Positions 16,021 through 30,531 of a stretch of DNA of 64,000 nucleotides are shown piece by piece. Origin of the DNA: Silene conica (taxonomy: Eukaryota; Streptophyta; Magnoliopsida; Caryophyllales; Caryophyllaceae). Position 1 is the first letter of the stretch; the number at the start of each line of letters is the position of its first letter. A model generated the notes under the pieces. That model did no database searches. It was not told the origin of the DNA and saw only the letters and a list, made by a program, of their open reading frames with translations. The stretch lies in the NCBI GenBank assembly GCA_029255685.2, contig CM055314.2:10124399-10188398 (forward strand). Direction: 5' to 3'. The position numbers and the translations under genes are program-made.

Positions 16021-16451
16021 TCTCCGTCTCAAAATTAAACTAAGCAATGCTAATCCCATTCCTATGCCTTGCAAAAAATCAGCTCAATAATTTTTTTCAC
16101 CTACTTCATTAGAAATTGTTGACCATACTTAATAATCCTCAAACAAATCAAATCAGCTCTAATTCGAATAATCAATCAAAAATGCTTACGAAATCGCGAA
16201 AACAACATCAATTCAAAATAAATCATCACGAACCTCAGCATTAAAACAACAACAGCAAAAGATTAACAGTCAAGCAACAACAACAAACAAGATCCGAGAG
16301 TAAATTAAACCGTTAAATAACAATTTGACCACAAATTAGCTCAACATAAACCCTAGATCGACACATAAAACAACTAAACCTTCCTTAAAACAACAAAGTT
16401 CATCAATCAAATTCATAAACACAGAAAACTCAAAATCGATCTAATCAAATA

Positions 16452-16558
16452 CTCCCTCCGTCTCCGCCACAATCATTTGTTTAGTTTCGACTAAAATACA
16501 CTACTTCTCAGTTCTGATAACGAATACAAAAGGTAAACAAATGAAAGAGACGGAAATA
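16452..16558. mobile_element. Short Stowaway-type MITE in the copy 2 leader intron
   Basis: Left end CTCCCTCCGTCTCCGCCACA, then ATCATTTGTTTA. The right end, inverted, is CTATTTCCGTCTCTTTCATT followed by TGTTTA. It is about 107 bp and lies less than 100 bp from the leader donor site. It appears to be of the same subfamily as the outer MITE at 15731-16020. Confidence 0.55.
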
Positions 16559-16691
16559 GTTCATCAACTCTACAACAACGTAATACACACAAAAAAGTAA
16601 AAATAAAATAAAAAATAAAGTAAAAAAAATACCTTGAAGAATTAGGAGAGAGAAATGAAGAGTGAGAGAGTAGATAGAGAGAGAGGAAGGT

Positions 16692-16714
16692 TTGAGGTGT
16701 AGTTTTATTATGTT
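16692..16714 (-). promoter_or_regulatory. Core promoter block of actin copy 2
   Basis: Reads AACATAATAAAACTACACCT then CAA on the minus strand, with the TATA-like ATAATAAA at 16704-16711. It is the counterpart of the block at 9592-9614. It is placed about 25-30 bp before the CT-rich leader exon. Confidence 0.6.
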
Positions 16715-16719
16715 AGTGG

Positions 16720-19393
16720 TGTCTTGCTAAATGAAACTCAAATTCAAACGAAATGTAACGTAAATGTATTGTAAATGCAAATGAGTTTTTATAGGATTTT
16801 TGTAATAAAAGAAGAAATAAAAAAGAAAAAAAGAAAAAAGAAAATGAGAAGAAGTGAGAACAATGATTTGGACAGAGTGGAGTGAGAAGGCACATTGTGT
16901 GTGAGTTGGATGCACGTACTATTCACGTGCTTTGCTTTAGTTTTTTTCGATTAGTCTCTTGAAACCGTTTCATAAATTTTATAAAAAAAAAAAGGTTTTA
17001 TCAATTTTTGCTTGTTATCGTTATAAGGTCAAGTAATATCCAAGTGTTAGATAAGACAAAAGCAAATTGACTACTTGACCCGTCTTTCGCTTGTGACGGA
17101 TATGTCCATTTTAATGAGACATACTGCTAATTCAAATTGCCCTAATAACAATTTCTTTTTTCCTGTTTTTGTGCGGACATCACAGGCTTGTGATAGATCA
17201 AGAGTCAGAACTCAACAAGCAAGACTTGCTGAAACCATTTATGTTAATGGAGAGTGTGGAAACGATAAAACATTCCGTCATTTGCGATTACAGGTTATTT
17301 CATTTATTTTTTTACACAATTCTTCGTATTATTTTTTTTTCTTTTTTTTTTTCTAGGATCATGTAATTTTATGAAAGATTATTAATAGTAACAGTCGATA
17401 TGATATCACAATCATTTTCCTTTATGTTAAAAATTTTGAAACTACTGAATTACAAGCCTACATCAACAAACATGTACGAATGCCAAGCCGTGTAGCATCA
17501 ACTTGTAACTCAAGTGAGGGCATAGTATCGGCAGAATATTCAGAATTTAAAACAAACCCATATATATTTATTTTTAAATTTTTTACACAAAACCGCTATA
17601 ATAAAACACTATATCATTCATTTGGTCTTGTATAAAACCGTGTGCCATCACGAGTCACGAGATAATATAAGTGTCTATAACATGGCCATAACTTGTCTAT
17701 CGTATTGCCAACTTATTTGAGAATCTTAAAATGTAACGAAAAACGGTGTAATGTCAAGTTGGTGACTATTTTCATTGTATAATAACACGATGAGTACATG
17801 ACTTTTGATGAGTAACACAAAACGGTGTAAAGAATTGACAGAATGTAATGCTGGTGATGTCCTAGACACAATGTGTATGCACGTTCTCATACCCCTCCTA
17901 AAAGTTTACGACTTTTTTCCTTTTGATTTTTCTAAATTATTAGTTCCATTTCTCAATCGCAAAATCTCGCTGAAAACGGATATTATCTTTTACAAGCTGA
18001 ACACAGAAAGTATTATTTTCACAATATATAACTGGCACTATCTATGGGGTGTTGTACTGTTGTCCTCCCACTTGCCTTATTGTGAGAGGAGTACTACTCG
18101 TCGACCCGTCTTCAGTTTGCGACAGATAATGCACATCACAAGTAGGACAATTTATTTAAGAACTGCATAACCAAGGAAAGATAATGGATGATCAAGTCGG
18201 AATTTAGGGCAGGAGGCAAAAAAATTTAAGAGGGTGAACAAGTTAGGTTTTAGGGTAAAACTTGAACAAATTACGTAAATTTCGATTAAGGGTTCGACTT
18301 GTTTATTACCCAGCGTGGACGAATGCCCTCGATTAGCCCTCCTTGCTTCCACCGACGCATGCGGTGTATAACAATAATGTTGCAAGTGTGACCTGATATA
18401 AAAATAATTCTTCTGGTGTAAGGATTTTGGGAGCAATGTCGAGTACCTCCCGTTGCTTCGGAACTTCTTGATAACATTCTTCTCTTACAAATAGATAAAA
18501 TACTCGCTGTTTTCATGTTAAGTTAAAAGCCGTATCTATCTATATTGGTAAGAAGATCCAAAAGAGACTGTCCATTGTAATCGTATTTTTATCATCCAAT
18601 ATGGATACGGCTTTTAACATAACATGAAAACAGTATTTGAATTAACTCGCAGTGATCGGAAGTCCAAATTGATAGAGTCTAAAAGTAGAGGTGGGCAGTG
18701 AGCACAAGTGCCGGAGCTTCAAATTCGATGGTCCAGCCTGTGGAAAAGCAGAAAAAAAAAACAGAAACTAACCCAGCCCACCTGGCAGTGGCTGATCCCA
18801 GCCCACCTTACCTGGAACACTTCAACCCGTGTTGTGGGCTCAGGCCACCCAACACATATCCCAACCCGCTCTCACTCCAGCTCGGCCGGCCACAGCCTAT
18901 CCCACAGTCCACATCTATCTAAAAAAGAGATTTTAAACAACTGGAATGACATAAAAGTTCACCATCAACAGAATCAGCACCAATTAAGCATGTATGCTAT
19001 ATTATTGGCATGTCTATTGCCGAACAAATTACGATCCACTCGTTTCCTGTGAAAATGTCTCATGTTAATAAAATGCGAGACGAGTCCACTTTTACGGCTA
19101 CTCTCATATGAGGCGTCAATCCTGAGGGAATGACGGTCTCATATGAGAATATGTGTGGTATCGCCGGTATGGATAGGGAAAGCAAAAACATCCACCAAAT
19201 GCTCTCCAAATATGTAACATATCGTATTAGCAAGTAGCTCCAAACAAAGAAATTGGACAATCATCCACATACAATACACAAAAAAATTCATTCAACAAGC
19301 ATAAAACAACTGTAAAATGCGATTAAAAGTTTCATCAAGCCGCATTAAAAGTAAGGAAGAGAAGTCGATAGCTGGCAATCCGACACGTTCATC
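16720..19393. other. Intergenic region between actin copies 2 and 3
   Basis: No gene is recognised. It contains A-rich tracts, a T-rich run near 17.33 kb, GACGGAT-type repeat pieces (17.08 kb and 18.06-18.16 kb), a strong hairpin element (18507-18633) and a CCA/GCC-rich stretch at 18.7-18.9 kb without clear coding character. Confidence 0.5.
18507..18633. mobile_element. Hairpin element with about 40-bp near-perfect inverted arms
   Basis: The left arm starts CTGTTTTCATGTTAAGTTAA and continues AAGCCGTATC...ATATTGG. The right arm is its inverse, ending GCTTTTAACATAACATGAAA plus ACAG. The arms differ by a few bases and a short indel around a loop of about 45 bp. The structure fits a small foldback MITE. 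A precursor of small RNAs is possible but unsupported. Confidence 0.5.
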
Positions 19394-20799
<1,406 letters not shown>

Positions 20800-20819
20800 A
20801 TTTTATTACGAAAACTAAT

Positions 20820-23800
20820 GAAATTTGAAGACCGAGTATAAGTAAAAAATCACAAGATTTTATACAGTATGTTTAAGAGAACAGCTTTATTAAACAATGG
20901 AGTATATCACTGTACAGAAGATGTCAGCTGAATCCAATATAGCCAAATAGGCACTTTTTTAAACCTATTCACAAGCATTGACGTAGCACGTTTAGACTAG
21001 GTCAAACACAACAAAGATGACTTCTTCAGTTAACATCCAATTGACATAGTATAGTTTATGCTGTGATCTATTTTATTTTGTTTTATCCTTACCTGTAAAA
21101 CTACAAGCCTTGAATAAATCATTCCAAATGTACTCAGCGACTTGAGCATTTAAAATTAGTACCCTTGTGTGAATGAATGGGCAGAATTACTAGGTCTCAC
21201 AGAAAGGAAAGGTAGGCAAGCAAACTATGATAGAGACACAAATTGTATTTAATACACACAAGTTTGATTTTTATAATTCGTAATGGCACTTTCACTGTGC
21301 TATAACTATGAAACAATTGACTTTTTCGACATCACAAGGAAAACAACAGAAAATGTGCAAGTAGAACGTTGAATCCACGTTAATCAAGACTTAACAATTT
21401 TACCATTCTTTGTTAATTGGCAGGGGATTTTTCTTCACACGCTCGCTGACAAATACGATTATTATACATTTATACTGATTGTTATACATCTCCAACAGGT
21501 AAGTAACCGCTCAGCTCCTAATGGCAAAAATATAACAATAGGTGTTAAAAAAGCAATCCTCCTGTTTCCAATTTTAAAAAATTAATCAAAGCAATAATTA
21601 CGATTTAATGAGCAAAGTCCAAGGAATATGCTTACTCTGAATTTCCATCTCTAGGCAAAGTGCTGCTATCAAGTTGTGCAAGATTGGTCTGTAAATGATG
21701 TAAAAATAAAACAATGTAAATACAAATGGATATGTAAGCAAATGAAAGCAAAAGAAATTGCAGTATCCCAAAATATCACATATCAAAGTATCATACTCAT
21801 AATTGAAGGTAATCAAGCACAACAATGAAAATACACCGAAATATCATGCATCCCTTCCTGACTTACAGAAGGACTAATCTTCCTTATGGATGGTGTAAGA
21901 TCTCCAAACAGCAACATCTCAAGTAGAGTCTCCAGAGATTACATGAACCCTGACTTGCTTAATTGTATTTAGTTTTTGCTACAATATGAACAATACTCCT
22001 TGGAAACATCGCCCTTATAACCTTCCCAGGAGCCTTTCTACGATTAAGTACCCCACCAAAACACTAAATAATTACACAACTACAGAGCGTCACGGAAAGG
22101 TCACTAACCATAATACCATACAACATACAAAGAGAGAGACTGACATGAGAGCAAAGAATGAACGTGACTGAATCACCAGAGACTTCAAAAAGTTGATTTA
22201 AGGCTATGTAGACCAAATTCGGGAACCATAAACGATACATTTGCAAATTTTCTTCACAAAGAGATATAAGGGTACAGGATTCCAATTTGATTCTCGAGTT
22301 CAATACAACCTTTTCTGTGCCTCTTTCTGATTCGAATGTGCCAATATATCATTAATATTTGCAAATTTGGGTATTGAACCATTCGAAGGACAAAACACGT
22401 TCTATCCTTTACGACTTATAGCTTCTCTCATATGAAACAATCTCATGATATTATAACCATGAGAGTAGATCAAACGGGAATTAAACTGAGAATAGCTACT
22501 CTTAAAGCTTAGGGGTTAGTGGGTAAATAAGCTTCTCACATTATATTAACATGAGACTTTTTCTTCAATAGATGGGAGTGTAGTGATGACTTGCAGCATA
22601 TAGAAAAGTATAACTAGAACTTGGCCACGGGGTGGCTTAAGATAGTAACTCAATTATTACCCTGTTCTTTGTCATTCACCTTCCAAAGACCAGTGAAGTT
22701 CGAGAGATTGATTAAGGTATCTAAATTAAAGATTACGATTTTTCATATATAAACTCTTTGAGGGCAGATTTTTCTGAGTGGTTGCACTACGATATGACAA
22801 TGGAGTACCTTAAGCAAAGCGCAACTATAGCAAGGTTTCTGATCCATCATAAATGGACAGAAAAATTTATACTGGCTTAATGTGCAAACACAAAACAAGC
22901 AAATAGAATCGTCTCACAGTGAGCCAATTGATAAAATAGACCCATACAAGAATTAATAAGTGGTCAACTAGAAACTATTACAATGAATTAGCTATATCTG
23001 AATTTTTAATCGTGAATGGTGATAGACAAATAGGAAATAGGAAAACACCTTCATGAAATTAAAGCTCAGTACATCAAATATCCATCAACCAAATTCACAT
23101 AGATAAAATCTTTGGAAGGAAAAGCACATTTCTCCCAAGAAATCCAGCGACCTAAGAACACCATAAGGTACTTTCTAGAAGTGTTGAACCCTCTAAAGAT
23201 GGTTCTATGATTACATTTGGTTCATGTAGCTTAACAAATGTCAAACAATTTGAATCTGTGGTATTTTCGTGCTCAGACACGAATAACAAAACCAACTACC
23301 CATCTTGTCAAGAAAAACAATATACTCCCTCCATTTCATTATGATCTTCCTGCTTTCCATTTTTGGCTGTTTCACTAAGATGTTCTGCTTTCCCTTTCCA
23401 CACAAAATGTATGGTTAACATTACCCCGTCTCTTATCCTAAGTTCCTAACACATCCTTCCTTAAATAAGAACCACATATTCGTTTTCCCTTAAATATAGT
23501 GCCCAAAAGTAACATGAAGAATTTAATGAAATGGAGGGATTACATTCTAACAAGCATATGAACCTCCCCAAATATTGGGGGCACAAGCAAAAGGAAGATT
23601 CCTAAACAAGTTGCATGAAAATAAAATAAAAATCCACTTCTTTTTTCAGTATTAACATGGTCATGAAGGTCAAAAATAGAAAAAAGGGACACTTTAAAGG
23701 GCAATTATTTCAGGACACAAGAAAAACACATGTAATATATCCAAAAAAAGTAACCTAGACTGCCACATGTTGATGATCTATTAGCTAGACAACCCTTGTA

Positions 23801-24200
23801 CTTGGCATATCCAATCAGATTAACTACAAAATGATTCTTATTGGTGATTGCGCACAAAACCCCAACATTTTCCACTATGCATCCTTGTCTCTTTTTCTCA
23901 TTGGCATATAATCAACAAGTACTTTCCTCATTTAGCAATACTCACGATTTGAAATCAACAACCAGCTCAAAGGGGTGAACTTTCAGGCCTCCATAGAACT
24001 CCATTAATATTGACAAAATTCATTCTATATTTGTCTTCTTGCAACTTTTCCCAGCTGCTTCTCAATTATAATCACTGTTGACTTCCTTTCCAGGTAATAT
24101 AGCTATTCTGTATCCCCATCTGGTTATTTTGCCTATTAATCAATGCCATTTCTCCAACGGTATGAGACTTTACTATGCCGAATTTCCTTAGTTAATCCAA
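20820..24200. other. Intergenic region between actin copy 3 and the MADS-box gene
   Basis: The two genes are divergent, so both promoters should lie here, including the unplaced leader exon of actin copy 3. A consensus minus-strand donor ACAG|GTAAGG near 21092 is one candidate for that leader exon. A Stowaway MITE lies at 23325-23540. On the plus strand CTTTCCAG|GTAATATAG near 24092 could be a leader splice site of the MADS gene. No other gene is seen. Confidence 0.45.
23325..23540. mobile_element. Stowaway MITE
   Basis: The 216-bp element begins CTCCCTCCATTTCATT and ends AATGAAATGGAGGGA, near-perfect inverted termini next to TA dinucleotides, as in Tc1/mariner-type Stowaway elements. It lies about 660 bp upstream of the MADS-box start codon. 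It has no coding capacity. Confidence 0.75.
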
Positions 24201-27200
24201 ATGGGGAGGGGAAAGATTGTGATAAGAAGAATCGATAACACAACGAGCAGGCAAGTGACATTCTCAAAACGAAGGAATGGATTGTTGAAGAAATCCAAGG
24301 AGCTAGCCATCCTTTGTGATGCAGAAGTCGGAGTTATCATTTTCTCAAGCACAGGAAAGCTCTATGACTTTGCAAGCTCAAGGTCAGCCCAAAGCTCATA
24401 ATATTATGCTGCACTGCTGTGGTTCAATTTCACCTTTAGTACACAGAATCATGTCTTGCTCGTTTACTTTTATTTGACGCTATGTGTGTAGATGGTAATT
24501 TCCCAGGATATTCAATTGCTCAGTGTTAAATTCTTCTACATTAATAGATCAGTAACTTAGAATAGTGGAGCAAGCTGTGAACAATCCATCAACATTGCTC
24601 AACTTAATCTTGATTAGTTGTTATTGTTACAAGAGAATATCTCGTTTGCTACTCACTGCCACTAGTAAAATTTCCCCTAAGCTGGTCAAGTACAGAACTC
24701 AGTATTAGACATTAGTATTACTATGATCAGTCAAATAATGAAAAAGCAGTGTTATCTGTAATAAATACTGGCTACAGAAGATTGGCTTGCCTTTCCTTAA
24801 TCACAGAGAGAGAGAGAGAGAGAGTACTAGATCTGTAAGGATATGTTGTCTTGTCATGTGGTTCGAAAGGGAGCTACATGAACAATACTAATGCAGACAA
24901 CTTTTGAATAACTGACCTGGTTCGCAATTTCACAGAAAAGTACAGCCGTACAGAACCTATTAGACAATGTTCTTTTGGACTTAAGTTCACTTCATTCCGG
25001 TCCAGTCCTATCACCTCACCAGTTTGGGTATGTATCAGGCCAGGTAGCTTCAGCCCAAGAGAATGGGGCCTAAGTCCCACTTCATATGAAATATAACCCT
25101 CCATTTCATGAGAACTTCCCAATTTCTATTTCTGTTTACAAGAAGTTTGTTAGTTAAATACCACACCTCTCATCCAGTTCATCGGACTTGGTTATAGGAG
25201 TAAGGCGCAAGGTAAGAAGTGTATGGGCACGCTGTAACACACAAGGCGTATTGTTTTTACAAACAAATATAAATTTCCAAAATAAGACATTGGTGATTTG
25301 GTGCAACAATGGTTTTTTTAAAAAAGAGAGTTAATATGTATAGCAAGGACAATATGGTAAGGTAAGTGCAAATGGAAAGAATTTGAAGAGAGGGATATGA
25401 AAGTTGCAAATCATAGCCTCAAGTCTAAGACTCTAAGGGTATCCTAAGGCGCACATCTGTTGGGGATCCCAATTTTTCATGTTTTTCCAGTAACCACACA
25501 AGCATTAGGAATTCTATATATATACACACACTAGAAGGACAAGGGACGAGAAATGTGAATCGATTAAAAATCATTTGGTTGCCAACTTGCAACCAACTAA
25601 ATGTTAATTAGCTAAATTATTGGCAAAATGCCTATCAATTAAGATTTAGTTGACAATAAGTAACCAGATATTGTTGCGATTATGATTTTGAAAGGAGTGT
25701 TCTATGAAATGTGTTGTTTGGCTGACTTGTTGGTATTTATTGTTTGAGACACTTTTATATTCCATCGACATTGTTACTTAGAATAGACACGGGATCAGTT
25801 AGTTCACTTAGCCATCCTATGAGCAAAAGTTGATGCTTCGATGTTAATGGTGTGACAATATTCTTGCTTCCAGAGATATTGGAGATACTTATGAAGTCAT
25901 AACAATGGAGACTATTTGTCCTCTCTTCATTTTCTACAAGAAAAGAAGAGCAATACCTTGGCACCCATAAATGAAGACGGGGTAGGGCCGTAGGGGTAAC
26001 TTATCCTTGTGTTACATACACGAAGGTTGTTTCTGAACAATCCATATAAATTGTCTATAAGTCTCAAATAACTCCTACGTCAATAGAGGTCAAAATTATT
26101 ACTCCCTCCCACCCAGACCAAAGGTAACATAGAGGAAAATGGAGAATTTAAAAAAAGGTGGAAAAAGGAGGGGTAAAGAGGGAAAACATAGGTGCGTCAT
26201 GTAATTGTGGGTTGGTAAGTAGGCCATGTAATGGCATTTTATGTAAATATCAAATGGGTATAACAACAACTTGGTAATGTTGTGGACCAAAAAAGGAATG
26301 TTACCTTTTGTTGGGATCGTCCATTTATAGGAAGTGTTACCTTAGGTTTGGGTATGAGGGAGTATAATATATGCACAAGCAGAAACACACGGTTCTAACT
26401 TCTAAGTACTATCAGATTACTAAGGCCAACTTTTGCACTGTTCAACGACTAGGTCTTGCCGTTTGCATCATATTAAATTAATTAATCACACCTAGGGGGT
26501 ATAACACTGGCATCATATTTTCTCTTTACAATAGTCCTTCGTAAAAAAATTCTCTACACTTGGCAATAGTGGTAGTTTTGAGGCTGGTGTCACCAGACTT
26601 TTTTAGTTGTTGAATGTTACATTTCATGAATAGTTGCCGTGCCGTGCCTATTTTTTATTCACGGTTGTCAACTGGAAGTCCCTATAAAATAGTATTGCTG
26701 CTTGCTGAACAGATCAGGCAGCAGCTGTTTAATTATGCTTGCCTAATACAAATTATCTATCTTCCAACTTTAGTAACCAACTGTTCAAAGAATGCCTTCA
26801 CTATCACCCTCATCTCTTTTGTATTGGTTTTATACTATGCATAATAAAATTTTGACAAAATCAGCAATAAAGCAAACCCATCTCACCTGTCTACCGACCC
26901 TTTTCTCTCATTTGCAATTACTCTCAAATACTTTCAGTTTCTCACTAGACTAACAATTAAGACGCAGTTCACCTCCAAACAGGAGAGATGCATCTTTTCT
27001 ACAATGGTGTTTAGACTAGTTGGACTTGCTACTGTTTTTCTTCTAATAACCTTACCAGCTTACGACAATTTCAAAGCTCATAGAAAACTCACCTATAGGA
27101 GGACTAACATGCTGGATAGTTAATGGCATTTGAAAGGCAGACTTAGCTTAAGGAAATGCCTTATGTTGTGCATAGTCCGTCATGGGATCATGTAGGGGCC

Positions 27201-30200
27201 TTGAAGGATGCTTCGTTTCCCCATCTGGTATTCTGGTGTATATCTAGGTTGACACTAGCACCATGGATTATATCATAAAATAATTGAAGGCATGAAGCTT
27301 CTTACGACAATACTACGGGTCATCAGAAGGGCAAGTGTTAAGTAAGAAGGAAGAGAACATTGATCCAGTATGGAGCATATGCAGCGTTCTGCATTCATCT
27401 TCATTCTTCTTTGCCTCATCCATCTATATCTTCTCCATTTTCACTCATAACTACCACCTCTCAGAATAACAAACAAACTTCCTCGTGCTTTTTTATATCA
27501 AATGTGAATTGGTGCTCATCATAGCTAGATGCTCCAGCCTCATGAATGGCAATTGATTAGGATAGAAATAAGTTTCTAGCAGCTGTTATGGCATGACAAG
27601 ATAACAATGTGTATGCATATTGTTCAAGTCGAAAAGAGTCCTAAAACAACTTGATAGCAGAGAAAGGTCCCTGAAAGCTCTATTTAGGGATTTTGAGAAC
27701 ACCACTTAGAAATTACAATCTATATACAAGACCAATCAAGCTTCAGAAAAACTAGAAATTAGTAACAATGCGTCAAAATGAAAATTTGCACAGAAAAAAA
27801 ATGCAGGAAATTGCAAACATACTATCACCTTCAACTACATTTCTCAAGGTTGCTATTGAGATTAAGACATACCTGATAGTTAGTTACTCTGAGTGTTATG
27901 CATTCAAATCCATGTGAAAGGACGGAAGCAGCAGATTCTGCCATTTTCTTGCACCCAGAAGTCCTGTACCATATTGCTGAATGCTGACACTTTGAATTTG
28001 CATTTGCCAGCATGAAGTCTGTAATTGACCGCTACAACAAAGCGAAAGAGGAAAAGAATCAGCTGGTGAATGTAGATAGTGATATAAAGGTATGTTCACA
28101 GTTCTATTCTCAAACACAATGTTTTTAGTATACTGCAATAAGTACTCCCTAGTAGAGTCTTAAATTCCCAATATAAATATAGAAAATAGCTGCTGTGCAC
28201 AAGCCATGTACATCTACGAGGACAATTATTCCTCAAGCCCACAATTTGTAACTTTAAATCAAGTGATATCCATGATCAAAATGACAAGAATAAAAATAAA
28301 AATTCTAGCGTAGACACACTTAGTAGATACTGACACATTTGCTGTCATGAGCGAGCAAAAACATGAAGTCATGCAGTGCAGTAAACTTTATTATTAGTAT
28401 TTATAAAAACCAGCAAGAAGAAGAATGTATGTATGCAACAAAAAATCATGGAAACTTAAAGGCCCAGGTACTCAATTCTATAATATGGATGTCATATTTT
28501 CTCAATTTCTAAATCATGTTGTCCATTAGACATAAACATTAAAGCAGTAGAGACACTCATTATCCATATTCCATTTCAAGGACGGCCACTTCTCAAATAC
28601 AATTTCATCACTCCACTTCAATCCACCAAAGCTCCTTCTGGAATCATGTATTTTTCATTTGAAATATAGAGATAGGGGTGTGAACTGGACTACCAAGTCA
28701 ATATCAAATTCACAAACTGTATTTGACTTAAATTATTTTGATCAAATTTAATCAAAATATCATGTAGCTCAAATCAAGTTCAGTCCATATAATGTTCACC
28801 AGCATAAAATAGAAAATTATACACCTTTTACCTAAACAAATATATTAAACCAAGTTTTTGTATATTCCAATTTATTTCAACTAACATTCCTCAGTGATGA
28901 CATCAAACAGAAAAAGGGAAGATCAGACAAAAGTCCACCAAGATAACAGCCAATGAATAACTACATAGATATGTCTATTGATTTTCCATTTTCTTAAATA
29001 TGAAACAAGTATAAGTGCTTGAACCGTAGTCCACCACAAGGCTCAATGGTGACTGAGCCAATCAAACATCCCATATAGATAAATACCAGCTTTCCCATAC
29101 CTATCCATGATTTCTATAATTTAGCATGTTAATGATATTATCTTCTTGACAGTTTTGGCAAAATGAAGCCCAAACTCTAAGGCAACAGCTAAATGTCCTT
29201 CAAGAAAGGCATCGGTATGATCACTGCTCCTTGCTACAATTTACTGCTTACTTAAACTGAAGTAGATAGAATGCCTACTCTGGTTTACAATTTACAGAAT
29301 AACCATTAGAACAAAAGTTCCCATTTTGTCAAAAAAACATGCTCACATACCAAACCCAGTAACATGTACATCACAATTATTAGAGTATATATCAAATTAG
29401 ACGAGTGAGAAGAAACTGTTTATGAAACAACTATGCAGCTATGACACTATGGAGTTGGGATTTACGAACTTGAGATTGTTTCAGGATGCAATGTCGAAGT
29501 CTTATCCAAGACAAATGCAAGCTAAAAAAACTGACAACCCTGATTAGAAACAGCAAATGTTCCATTTAATGCATTATAGGCAAAGATGGAACTGAAAAAA
29601 TTTTGATATAAAGCATATCAATCTATTACTACATTAAAGCAGATGAAAAAAAAACAATCACATTACACGTCAAACAGATCATACTGCTAAGTAATGTTGA
29701 GTATAATGGAAACTGAAAGCATGAACAAGAATTTTTTATACAAGTTAATAAGAGAAGTTTTCCTTGTTTTACGTTGCAGTCAAATAATGGGGGAAGATCT
29801 CTCAGGTTTGACTGTTAAAGATCTACAAAATCTCCAGAATCAAATAGAAATCAGTTTACGAGAAGTTCGTACAACGAAGGTACGACAGATAAGGTTAGAA
29901 AAGGTGATAAAGTTTGTCAGATAAACAACTAGCTCATTGCCTTTGTTTTGCAGGATCAACTATTGTTTAACGAAATACAGGAACTAAAAGAAAAGGTTAA
30001 ATTATACCACTCTTGATTATATGGTTACATAAACAAAGAAGGTTATTACTTATTAGTACATAAATGTGAAAGCTAAATCTTACAGGAGAAGCTCATTCAC
30101 CAAGAAAATGCCGAGTTGTACAAGAGAAAAGATCTGATTCACCAAGAGAACATCAAACTAAGCAAAAAGGTAATTGTCGGTTAGTATTGGGTGGGATTTC

Positions 30201-30531
30201 TTCCTCGATGACAAGGTATTGTGTACAATAACAACTTGGATGCCACGAGTTCCCTTTCAGGTATATGAAAACCAAACAAAAGGTTCTAACAGAGATGCTA
30301 TACTTAGTAGCAGCAGATATGTTGGGGAGGACTCAAATGGACCTATGCAGCTACAACTAAGTCTACTACCACAACAGCAAAATGACGAATCATCAACCAC
30401 CATAAAGTTGGGGTATACCACCTACGAGAATCTATCCAATCCATTTTTTTATTCATCTTTACAAAGTTTGGGCCCAAAATTCTCGCCAATAATTTGTTTT
30501 TTACTTCACTGGCAGACTGCAGCTGTACTAG
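24201..30531 (+). CDS. MIKC-type MADS-box transcription factor, AGL17/ANR1 clade (8 exons, 238 aa)
   Basis: DNA-binding regulator that dimerises on CArG boxes in the nucleus. Exons: 24201-24382, 28011-28089, 29153-29214, 29780-29879, 29954-29995, 30086-30169, 30261-30412, 30516-30531 (stop TAG). They total 717 nt, all introns are GT-AG, and lengths 182/79/62/100/42 are classic for MIKC genes. MADS domain: residues 1-60, starting [21 protein letters not shown] domain: to about 87 ([18 protein letters not shown]). The K domain follows from [13 protein letters not shown] and includes [20 protein letters not shown]. Two LIHQEN modules and the terminus KLGLQLY are marks of the AGL17 clade, whose known members act in root nitrate response and flowering time. 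The tiny last exon (GA CTG CAG CTG TAC TAG) was placed by frame and clade ending. Intron 1 is 3.6 kb and may hold regulatory sites. Which of the clade's genes this is cannot be told here. Confidence 0.93.
24803..24825. repeat. (GA)n microsatellite in MADS intron 1
   Basis: About eleven GA repeats about 420 bp into the first intron. GA/CT tracts are common in plant regulatory introns and may bind GAGA-binding factors. Here only the tract itself is seen. Confidence 0.7.
26101..26362. mobile_element. Stowaway MITE in MADS intron 1
   Basis: Left end ACTCCCTCCCACCCAGACCA continues AAGGTAACA. The right end, inverted, reads ACTCCCTCATACCCAAACCT and continues AAGGTAACA. It is about 262 bp and is bordered by TA. 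It sits in the large first intron, within the part most likely to carry cis-regulation. Confidence 0.7.

Larger units (their letters stand above)
15047..16680 (-). other. Actin copy 2 leader: noncoding exon 1 plus 1.6-kb leader intron
   Basis: The minus-strand acceptor GTTGTAG precedes TATAAATCGAG and the ATG, and the donor is CTTCAAG|GTATTT at 16633/16632. The intron is therefore 15047-16632 (1586 bp). Exon 1 (16633 to about 16680) is CT-rich. The intron is shorter than in copy 1 and carries three MITEs, two of them nested. Its splice contexts match copy 1, confirming shared ancestry of the leader. Confidence 0.72.

Noticed and set aside
16713..16915. Short frames of about 60 aa upstream of actin copy 2
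   Set aside because: Low-complexity translation of A/T-rich promoter DNA.
30086..30169. Duplicated LIHQEN module in MADS exon 6 as a novel internal duplication
   Set aside because: AGL17-clade proteins normally carry two such modules, so it is a clade trait.
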